From an uncultured Lentisphaerota bacterium (GTDB taxonomy: Bacteria > Verrucomicrobiota > Kiritimatiellia > CAIQIC01): a stretch of DNA of 64,000 nt. Both the position numbers and the translations under genes were made by a program. Every line of letters begins with the position of its first letter. Position 1 is the first letter of the stretch. The notes beneath the pieces were generated by a model, which worked only from the letters and a program-made list of their open reading frames with translations, did not search any database and was not told the origin of the DNA. Below are positions 57,841 to 64,000 of this stretch, piece by piece. The stretch lies in assembly GCA_903896925.1 (NCBI GenBank), contig CAITZM010000184.1, forward strand, positions 47,374 through 111,373. Direction: 5' to 3'.

Positions 57841-59529
57841 TTAACGGGCGGGTGCGGCCGACTGGAGAAGGATCTCCGCGGTGCCCGGCAGCGCCGCGTA
57901 CCGGGCCACGCCGTCAACGACGGCGACGCTGGCTTTGGCCGTCCCTTGGGATACTTGGCAGTCCTTCCACTCCGCTGGAACCCGGGTGGCCAAGTTGAGG
58001 GGCAGGTCGTAGAGCAAGGGATCGGCCGTGCAGGAGAGTTGGAGCCGGATCTGCCGGGCGTCGCTCGCGAGCACCTTGATCACCGCCGCCTTCCGCTCGG
58101 TCAGGTACTTGTGCCAGGAAATCGGGTCGGTGATCCACAGTTGGTCGCGATGGGCTGCGAGCTCGTCGAGCAGGGCGAGGAACCACTCCATGGGGGTGGC
58201 GTGCCAGTCGCCGCCCACGCCGTGAAAGTCGAGATGACCCATGTCGCCCTGGGCAAGGGCCAGGTCCACCACCTTGAGGACAGCCTCTTTGCTCTTTTGC
58301 TGGAAGGGCGGTCCGAAGAAGGAGGGGCGCTCGATCAAGTTGAATTTGATCAACGCGGCTTTGATTTCGGCGCTGCCGATGCCCCATTTCTCCTTGGGAA
58401 GCCCGGGCGGTCCATAGGAGATCAGCCGCGGTTGTTTGCGGCCCGGGAAGCACTTGTTGATTTCGTCGTTAGACAGGGCCAGTTCCCGTTCGAAAATGGC
58501 GCTGGTGAGCGCGCCGTTGTGGGTGAAGGTGTGGTTGGCGAGTTCCATGCCGGCCTCTGGGATCTCCTGTTCCCAAGCCGCCTGCTTGTTCTTGAAGGGG
58601 CCGTTGCCGGGATTGATATAGAATGTGCCGACCAGCCCGCGTTTTTTCAGTTCAGGGATGGCATTCTTGAGGTGGCTTTCGCAGCTGTCGTCAAACTCGA
58701 GCATGAAGACGGCTTGTTTGCCATCCTTCCACTTTAGGATTTTTGTGGCGCCGATTTCCGGCCCCGGTGAGGGCTCTACGCGGGCGGGTGCTTGAGCAGG
58801 CATCTTGGCCGGTGCCGCTGCTGCGGGCGCCGTGGTCGGCAGGGTGGCGTCTCCGATCTTGATCACATGGCGCGGATGATCCGCGTGATAAGGCGACCAA
58901 CCCTGCCACTGGAAAAGATGGGCGCCCCACTCGCGGTTGTCTTGGAGTTGGTGAAAAGTGTAGTCCGGAAGTTGCAGCGCCGTCTTTACTCCGGAGGGGC
59001 TGGTGAGTTCGAGCAAGTTCGCGTTGCCTTGGTACAGGAACGGTTTCGGCGGCTTGTCGTGGGGAAACTCCCGGGCCTCGGTGTCGCCGATGGCCCATTT
59101 CGCGCCCATGGCGGCGGTGGTCGTGAGCCGGAGGGTGGTGTAGATCATCTTGATGTCCGTGGACAGGGCGGAGAAGGCGAGCGTGATGATCCCATCGCCC
59201 AGCGCCACCTCCGCCTGACCGCCGCCCTCGTAGGCCAATGTCGCCTTCTGGTCGACGATGCCCGCGTGCTGCAGTTTAACGGTTTGCTTGGCGGCGTTGA
59301 CCGGCAGCGGGTAGGCGAGGGTGTATCGGGCGTCCGTCCCACCGTCGATGACAATGCCATCCGCGGTCAGGGTGAGCGCCACCGCCCGGGCTGTGCCGGC
59401 GGTCGACCACCAACAGGCGCTTGCGGTGATCGTCGCCAAGGTAATGTTCAGAATGGATTTTGTCTTTCCGGTAAGACATCGCTTTACGCGCAGTGCGGGC
59501 ACCTGCCCATCTTGAAGGGTCGCTTTCAT
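57841..59529 (-). CDS. Secreted polysaccharide deacetylase (NodB-type) with beta-rich N-terminus
   Basis: 562 residues. A long n-region precedes a hydrophobic signal (ILNITLATITASACWW). A beta-rich domain (about 50-245) is joined by a Pro/Ala linker to a NodB-fold deacetylase. Motif 1 is FMLEFDDSCESH (metal Asp) and motif 2 is ELANHTFTHNG (two His). A later HLDFHGVGGDWHATPMEW may provide the catalytic His. C-terminal residues about 480-560 form another beta segment. Target could be peptidoglycan, chitin or acetylated xylan. Confidence 0.82.
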   Translation of the reverse strand: MKATLQDGQVPALRVKRCLTGKTKSILNITLATITASACWWSTAGTARAVALTLTADGIVIDGGTDARYTLAYPLPVNAAKQTVKLQHAGIVDQKATLAYEGGGQAEVALGDGIITLAFSALSTDIKMIYTTLRLTTTAAMGAKWAIGDTEAREFPHDKPPKPFLYQGNANLLELTSPSGVKTALQLPDYTFHQLQDNREWGAHLFQWQGWSPYHADHPRHVIKIGDATLPTTAPAAAAPAKMPAQAPARVEPSPGPEIGATKILKWKDGKQAVFMLEFDDSCESHLKNAIPELKKRGLVGTFYINPGNGPFKNKQAAWEQEIPEAGMELANHTFTHNGALTSAIFERELALSNDEINKCFPGRKQPRLISYGPPGLPKEKWGIGSAEIKAALIKFNLIERPSFFGPPFQQKSKEAVLKVVDLALAQGDMGHLDFHGVGGDWHATPMEWFLALLDELAAHRDQLWITDPISWHKYLTERKAAVIKVLASDARQIRLQLSCTADPLLYDLPLNLATRVPAEWKDCQVSQGTAKASVAVVDGVARYAALPGTAEILLQSAAPAR

Positions 59530-59731
59530 GGGCAGAGAATACCAGCGCAACGTCAGCCATCCCAGCCTGACCGCAAAGCGCTACCCGGGATGGCCTGGCC
59601 CATGAGGGATGTCCGGAAAATGTGCTTACGCTTCAGGGCCGGGCTGGTCTCATTGTGGGCGGGACTCCAGTCCCGCGAAATAAAACGCAACCTTAGCAGC
59701 ATGGGTTGTAAACCCCGCCAGTGCCACTTGG

Positions 59732-60895
59732 TCATTCCCGCGGGCGGCGCGTCACAAAGATCACGCCGACCAGGATGGCGACCACTCCGGAGAGCGCGAT
59801 GATGGCAATCATGGCGCCGCTCAGGCCGCTGGGCGAGGGCGCGATCGGCGGCGCGGCAGGCATCGGTTGCGGCGGTGCAGGCGGTTGCAGGGGCAGGCCT
59901 GGCGTCGCGGCGGTGGACTGGACGGAGGGGGCGGGTGCCGGCACCGGCGCGGCCGGGTGCTTGGCGCGCCACGCGGCGATATCGGCGAGGCCCTTGCTCA
60001 TCAGCTCGCGCGCCTTGGCGTCGCGCACATCGGAGAGCAGGCTGCCGAAGACGACTACGATGACGCGGTTGTCGCCGGCCTTGGCGGTGGTGGCGATGCA
60101 GTAGCCGCCGGACTTGATGTAGCCGGTCTTGAGGCCGTCGCAGCCCTTGAAGTTGCGCGGCTGTTTGCCGCGGTAGTTTTCCAGCAGATGGTTGTGGTTG
60201 CGGATGATCGTTTCCGGGGCGACGCGGAACTGGCGTTCGGTGGCGGAGGTGTAGCGCAGGGTGTCCTTGTGCTTGAGCAGTTCGAGGCAGAGCCGGGCGA
60301 AGTCGCGCGGGGTTGAGACATCATGCTCCTGGCCCGAACTCGGCGGCAGGCCGTGGACGGAATGAAAGACCGTGTTGTCCATGCCGAGCGCCTTTGCGCG
60401 CTGGTTCATGAGTTCGATGAAGCCTTCCTTGCTGCCCGCGATGTGGATGGCGAGCGCGGTCGCCGCATCGTTGGCCGATTGGACCATCATCGCGTAGAGC
60501 ATTTCGTCCAGGGAGAAGACCTCGTTGTCCCGCAGCCAGACCTGGGTGCCGCCGACCTTGGAGGCCTCGGCGGTGGCGGTGACCTTGTCGGTCAGCTTGA
60601 GTGCGCCGCTTTCGAGTTTTTCGAGGATGATCAGCAGGTCCATCAGCTTGAGCGTGCTGGCCGGGTAGCCGCGGGCGTCGGCGTTGTCCTCGAGGATCAC
60701 CCGCCCGTCGGCGGCGTCCACGACGATTGCGCCGAGATAGGGTTCGCGCGCGACGCTGTCGCTCTTGACCGGCTTCGTCGCCGCCGCGGGCGCGGGCTTG
60801 GCCGCGGCCTTCTTTGTTTTCGTCGCCGCCCAGCTGGTCCCGACCAGTCCGGTCAAAACGACCAACACACCAACGCGCAAAAGTTTCTTCATCAT
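59732..60895 (-). CDS. D-alanyl-D-alanine carboxypeptidase (PBP5/6-type)
   Basis: 387 residues. A signal/anchor at the N-terminus is followed by an Ala/Lys/Pro linker and a penicillin-binding serine peptidase domain. The S-x-x-K motif is in YPASTLKLMDLL, S-x-N in MVQSANDAATALA, and K-T-G in GLKTGYIKSGGYC. A Pro-rich stretch and a C-terminal membrane helix (AMIAIIALSGVVAILVGVIFV) followed by RRPRE give tail anchoring. It trims the terminal D-Ala of peptidoglycan stem peptides. ATG 60892 is an alternative start. Confidence 0.93.
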   Translation of the reverse strand: MMKKLLRVGVLVVLTGLVGTSWAATKTKKAAAKPAPAAATKPVKSDSVAREPYLGAIVVDAADGRVILEDNADARGYPASTLKLMDLLIILEKLESGALKLTDKVTATAEASKVGGTQVWLRDNEVFSLDEMLYAMMVQSANDAATALAIHIAGSKEGFIELMNQRAKALGMDNTVFHSVHGLPPSSGQEHDVSTPRDFARLCLELLKHKDTLRYTSATERQFRVAPETIIRNHNHLLENYRGKQPRNFKGCDGLKTGYIKSGGYCIATTAKAGDNRVIVVVFGSLLSDVRDAKARELMSKGLADIAAWRAKHPAAPVPAPAPSVQSTAATPGLPLQPPAPPQPMPAAPPIAPSPSGLSGAMIAIIALSGVVAILVGVIFVTRRPRE

Positions 60896-61053
60896 GGCTC
60901 CGTAATTTAAAATAGCGCGCGACAATCCGAAACCCGCGCCCGGAAGTCAAGCGGAACAAGTGGCCGTCCGTTTTTCGGGAGCGTAAACCCGCTGGTTCTT
61001 GGGCTCGATTGTTGTTCAAGCGCCCGCCCCACTGGGGAGCGAATTCATGCGCT

Positions 61054-61095
61054 CGACCTTCATCGCACAGTTGTACAACTGTGCGATGAAGGTCG
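61054..61095. repeat. 42-bp perfect palindrome containing the TTGTACAA operator-like core (copy 1)
   Basis: Every base from 61054 to 61095 pairs with its mirror position about the centre 61074/61075. The inner core is CACAGTTGTACAACTGTG; the outer arms are CGACCTTCATCG and its complement. It lies just after the stop codon of the double winged-helix regulator. There is no U-tract, so a terminator role is doubtful. Confidence 0.85.
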
Positions 61096-61100
61096 CCGGT

Positions 61101-61733
61101 TCATTCGTTGAGTAATTCAAGCCGCACCAGCGACCACAATTGCCGCCGGGCGTCCGGACCAGCCGGCGGGGCGAGCTGCCAGCGGTCGGGCGCGGTTTCG
61201 TCGGCTGCGAGCAGCCCGCGCCGACAGAGTTTAGCCACCTGACGGCGCGTCGCATCCGCCGACATGCCGACGGCCTCCATCAACTCTGCGGACGAACAGG
61301 CGCCCCTGCGGGCCACTTCGCGCAGGATCAACAGGCGCCTCAGGTGGGTATACGTCGTGCATAGTTTCACCAGCGCCTCGAAAACCGCTTCCCATGACGG
61401 CGTGGTGCCTGGCTCGCACACTTGTACAACTGTGCGATCCAAGTCGCCCGGTGCGAATAGATCCTGAACCCACGCTTGCAGGGAAGACAGGAAGCGGTTG
61501 CCGGCCGTGGGCGTTTGAACGGGCTGACATTGCACGTGGCGGCCGCTCGGTTGCGTATGGATGAACCGATATTCGCTGAGCAGCTTGAGGTGATGTGAGG
61601 TCGTATAGAGCGGCTGCCTGACCGCTGCGGCCAGCGCGTGTACCGTGATGCCGGGTTGCGCATGGATCGCGTGGAGCAGGCGCAGCCGCGGGCGGTTCGC
61701 CAGCGTTCGAAAGGCGGCGACGATCAGCTTCAT
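61101..61733 (-). CDS. Transcription regulator with two winged-helix domains
   Basis: 210 residues. The first half is an ArsR-like winged helix (MKLIVAAFRTLANRPRLRLLHAIH, GITVHALAAAVRQPLYTTSHHLKLL). The second half repeats a similar fold (LRRLLILREVARRGACSSAELMEAVGMSADATRRQVAKLCRRGLL). The linker between them (LDRTVVQVCEPG) is encoded by a copy of the TTGTACAA palindrome. A strong AGGAGGT lies 6 nt before ATG 61733. A perfect palindrome lies 22-46 nt upstream, so it probably regulates itself. The effector is unknown and no metal-binding Cys cluster is evident. Confidence 0.78.
   Translation of the reverse strand: MKLIVAAFRTLANRPRLRLLHAIHAQPGITVHALAAAVRQPLYTTSHHLKLLSEYRFIHTQPSGRHVQCQPVQTPTAGNRFLSSLQAWVQDLFAPGDLDRTVVQVCEPGTTPSWEAVFEALVKLCTTYTHLRRLLILREVARRGACSSAELMEAVGMSADATRRQVAKLCRRGLLAADETAPDRWQLAPPAGPDARRQLWSLVRLELLNE
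61414..61437. repeat. TTGTACAA palindrome, copy 2, inside the regulator gene
   Basis: CGCACACTTGTACAACTGTG and flanks form a 24-bp dyad with a single mismatch (61421). It encodes the inter-domain linker of the regulator. Confidence 0.8.
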
Positions 61734-61755
61734 GGGTGACCTCCTGTGCGCTCCT

Positions 61756-61779
61756 TCGCACAGTTGTACAACTGTGCGA
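61756..61779. promoter_or_regulatory. TTGTACAA palindrome, copy 3: probable operator of the regulator gene
   Basis: Perfect 24-bp dyad with core CACAGTTGTACAACTGTG flanked by TCG/CGA, 22 nt upstream of the regulator start codon and just before its Shine-Dalgarno site. The position suits autorepression. No clear -35/-10 pair with 16-bp spacing was found here. Confidence 0.7.
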
Positions 61780-61874
61780 TCAAGGACGGAAAGGCAAGCC
61801 GAATTTTGGCACCTGCCGGGCCTCAACTGCAGTGTGCCGAGGGCAGGGTTACAGGGCGGGGGTAGTGGTTGGTC

Positions 61875-63371
61875 TCAGTGCGCCGCGGTCGGGAAGCTCA
61901 AGCGCAGCGGGCCCAGGGGCTGGCCGAGGCGGCCCGCCTGGGCGGCGTCGGCGGGGATGATCTCCCAGCCGTATTTCTTGCCGGCGGCGAGGCCTTCCGC
62001 CCGGGTGGCGGAAAACAGGAAGCGGTTGGCCAGGGCTGTCCGTGCGGTGCGGCCGTCGGCCAGCCGGACTTCCAGGTAGGCGTGGCCCAGCGCAAAAATG
62101 GAACGGCCCGGATTCTCGAAGGTCAGCTCGTTCGTGAGGTGCAAGAGCTTCAGCTTGTCCGCCGGGATCGGAATCCGTTTCTCGTCCACGAAGGCATTGC
62201 TGCGCATCGTCGGGCCGAGTTGCGCGTCAGCGATGCGCTCGCCGTTGAGCGTAAGGCCGATGTCGGCGCGGTCCTCGGCCCACGGGCAGAGCGCCAGCGT
62301 CGCGGACGTGATGCCCTTGAGCGCCGCCTCATCCAGCGTGACGAGCGGGCGCGGCGCCGGCTTCATCAGGTCGGTGAGCTGGCCCGGTGCCCGCCATTCG
62401 AATTCGCGGAGGAGCGTGGCGCCGGTGCGGAATTGGACCCGCACGCGCTCGCCAATCACGTTCACGAGAAACAGCCCGTTGGGCGGTCCGGAGAGATAAC
62501 CCCAGTAATAACTCAGCGCGTCCATCGGCAGGAGAAACGTGCGGCGATCTTCCATCGGCGTCAGTTCCGGGCTGTCCTGACAGGCGACGCCTTGGATCTG
62601 CGTGAGGGTGGCGCCTTCGAAGTTGCGGACACAGGCCGACGTGTTGTGCGTGTGACCGCAGAAGAAGGCGTCCACCGGAAACTCCTTGAAGATCGGCAGC
62701 AGCGCTTCGGTCAGTTTCGCGCTGCTGAAGCCCGGCCGGATCAGCGGCCAGAGGGGATAGTGCGCAAACAGGAAGATGTGCTGCAAGCCGCCCTGCGCCT
62801 GGGCTAGTTTCAGCAGTTGCCGGATCTGGTCTTGCTGCGCTTGATGGTCGGCGGGCGCGAAGTCCAGGAAGATGAAAGCGGAGTTGCCATGGCGGAAGCC
62901 GTAACAGTTGTTCGTCACGGCGTCGCCCAGTTCCCGCGAAAGCAGGGGCCAGGCGGCGGCCGGGAAGGCGGTACCGCCACCATGCTTGTCATGGTTGCCG
63001 ACGGCGATGAACAGCGGCCGCCCGAAACGTTCGGTGACGTCGCGGAGGGCATAGTCGAGCTCGGCCTTCGTCTCGGCGTGGTTGGCCAGCCGGAAGATCC
63101 GCTTGCCGTCCTTCATCTCGTAGATGCCGCCTTCCGCGATATCGCCCGTCTGGCAGACGAAGGCCACCGGCGGCTCGCAGCCCTTGACGCTGGCGGCGAT
63201 GGCGCTGGCGATCTTGCGCGACGAAAAGTCCGGCCCCTTATAGTGCAGGTCGCCCAGCACGACGAAGGCAAACGGTTTGGCGCCATCCTGGAGCACAGGG
63301 ACTTCTGCCGTGGCAGGGAATAAAAACAAAATTAACAGACCGAGCAGTGCGGCCCGCATGTTAATTTTCAT
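61875..63371 (-). CDS. Secreted calcineurin-like metallophosphoesterase
   Basis: 498 residues with a signal peptide (AALLGLLILFLFPATA). The metallophosphatase ligand motifs are all present: GDLHYKGPD, GDIAEGG, GNHDKHGG, FAHYPLWP and CGHTHN. The C-terminal 200 residues form an added beta-rich domain (GLTLNGERIADAQLGPT, YLEVRLADG). The substrate may be a phosphoester or nucleotide outside the cytoplasm. It starts 13 nt after the AddA-like gene stop and is probably co-transcribed. Confidence 0.87.
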   Translation of the reverse strand: MKINMRAALLGLLILFLFPATAEVPVLQDGAKPFAFVVLGDLHYKGPDFSSRKIASAIAASVKGCEPPVAFVCQTGDIAEGGIYEMKDGKRIFRLANHAETKAELDYALRDVTERFGRPLFIAVGNHDKHGGGTAFPAAAWPLLSRELGDAVTNNCYGFRHGNSAFIFLDFAPADHQAQQDQIRQLLKLAQAQGGLQHIFLFAHYPLWPLIRPGFSSAKLTEALLPIFKEFPVDAFFCGHTHNTSACVRNFEGATLTQIQGVACQDSPELTPMEDRRTFLLPMDALSYYWGYLSGPPNGLFLVNVIGERVRVQFRTGATLLREFEWRAPGQLTDLMKPAPRPLVTLDEAALKGITSATLALCPWAEDRADIGLTLNGERIADAQLGPTMRSNAFVDEKRIPIPADKLKLLHLTNELTFENPGRSIFALGHAYLEVRLADGRTARTALANRFLFSATRAEGLAAGKKYGWEIIPADAAQAGRLGQPLGPLRLSFPTAAH

Positions 63372-63384
63372 GGGGAGCTCCTGT

Positions 63385-64000
63385 TCAGCCTTGCTGCAGC
63401 TTGCGCAGCGCGCGGGCGGCGGCGATGACCGCTTCAGCCGTTTTCCCAAGGCTTGGAATCTCGGGCAGCGGAATTTCCAGGGCTTGGGCGCCTCTGGCGC
63501 CTCCCTTGGCGGTCGACCCTTGGCAATCCTGGCCGCAGCGGATGAGCAGCAGCTGCACCGGCCCCGGGCCGGCGGCTGTGGCGAAACGCGGCTGGCCGCC
63601 CTCATCGAACAGGGCGGCGCGATAGATTGCCAGCTGCAGCGTGTAGCGGTTGCGCAGGGCCTCGACGGGTTCGTCACTGAATTTATAATCGGCGATCGTC
63701 CATACGCCGTCCTGGAAGTACACGAGGTCGGCCGCGCCATCCACATAGACTTCCGCACCGTCGTGGGCGAAGCGGGCGGCGAAGGGCAGCTCGCGCAGCA
63801 TGTGCTCCGGCGGCAGGTCCGCCAGCTGCTGCCGTGTCCACGCCGCGGCCGCGGAGAGGGGCTGGTCAGCCTGATGTTCGGCGGCGAGGTCCTGCAGTTG
63901 CCGGGCCAGCGGCCGCGGGTCGGCCAGGTCGAGGTCGCGGAGGACGGCGTGCCGCTCCCGGCCTGCGGCCTGCCGCGCGGCGCGCGCCTCCGCGCCGCGC
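63385..64000 (-). CDS. AddA/RecB-type helicase-nuclease, C-terminal nuclease domain (partial)
   Basis: The minus-strand frame is open from the stop at 63385 to the window edge; the true start lies beyond. About 205 residues are visible. The RecB-family nuclease core is clear: VYVDGAADLVYFQDGVWTIADYKF gives the metal-binding D and D-Y-K, followed by YTLQLAIYRAAL with the Q-x-x-x-Y motif. It belongs to the PD-(D/E)xK nuclease of recombination helicases (AddA-like). The last 50 residues (GSTAKGGARGAQALEIPLPE onward) are atypical and encoded by dyad array F. Confidence 0.8.
   Translation of the reverse strand, partial: RGAEARAARQAAGRERHAVLRDLDLADPRPLARQLQDLAAEHQADQPLSAAAAWTRQQLADLPPEHMLRELPFAARFAHDGAEVYVDGAADLVYFQDGVWTIADYKFSDEPVEALRNRYTLQLAIYRAALFDEGGQPRFATAAGPGPVQLLLIRCGQDCQGSTAKGGARGAQALEIPLPEIPSLGKTAEAVIAAARALRKLQQG
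63444..63489. repeat. Dyad array F: two sites inside the nuclease reading frame
   Basis: TCCCAAGGCTTGGAA (63444-63458, one mismatch to consensus) and TTCCAGGGCTTGGGC (63475-63489, three mismatches) have centres 63451 and 63482, 31 bp apart. The frame stays open through both, encoding LEIP and EIPSLGK. Confidence 0.75.

Overview
The window is a 64 kb piece of a GC-rich bacterial chromosome and looks like Verrucomicrobiota or a close PVC relative (Opitutae- or Kiritimatiellae-like). This placement is inferred from gene content: a type III glutamine synthetase, Tat-exported Gfo/Idh/MocA oxidoreductases, DUF1080 3-keto-sugar hydrolases, sialate-esterase-like proteins, HEAT-repeat secreted proteins, a B12-dependent ribonucleotide reductase, and an ECF sigma factor coupled to a FecR-LamG membrane protein. 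LPS genes indicate a Gram-negative envelope. I see no transposase, prophage, integrase or CRISPR array.

Layout. 0-14 kb holds housekeeping and envelope genes: glnN, a DUF2723/FkbM pair, ffh, a purine permease, twin lipoproteins, cutA, a Zn-protease, tRNA-Ala and a class V aminotransferase. 14-17 kb is an MFS / small membrane protein / URO-D-family operon. 17.5-20.4 kb is nrdJ. 21-25 kb is an oxidoreductase-HEAT-DUF1080 operon, and 25-30.5 kb carries a tautomerase, yraN, a lytic transglycosylase, a sensor kinase and def. 30.6-42.9 kb is one long minus-strand operon of eight genes that starts with the ECF sigma factor and its FecR-LamG partner and runs through secreted polysaccharide-degradation proteins (GH106-like rhamnosidase, acetylesterase, DUF4861). 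43-46.2 kb is a second DUF1080/esterase operon. 46.4-53.4 kb is an LPS-core cluster (lpxK, heptosyltransferase, GT2, CPBP protease, a kinase-glycosidase fusion) followed by two ygbA copies. 53.8-64 kb has a frameshifted oligogalacturonate lyase, a trypsin-like protease, ETF-QO, a polysaccharide deacetylase, a D,D-carboxypeptidase, a double winged-helix regulator, a phosphoesterase and the end of an AddA/RecB-like nuclease.

Three patterns not explained by genes stand out. (1) A degenerate 15-bp dyad, TTCCAAGNCTTGGAA, recurs in small arrays whose members lie 31-32 bp apart centre to centre (three helical turns). The arrays sit before promoters, between convergent genes, and inside two reading frames. 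(2) A 24-bp palindrome with core CACAGTTGTACAACTGTG occurs three times around and inside one regulator gene. (3) Promoters of the form TTGnnn-16-TAnnnT recur, and in several cases the -10 box lies only 6-7 nt before the start codon, which predicts leaderless mRNAs.
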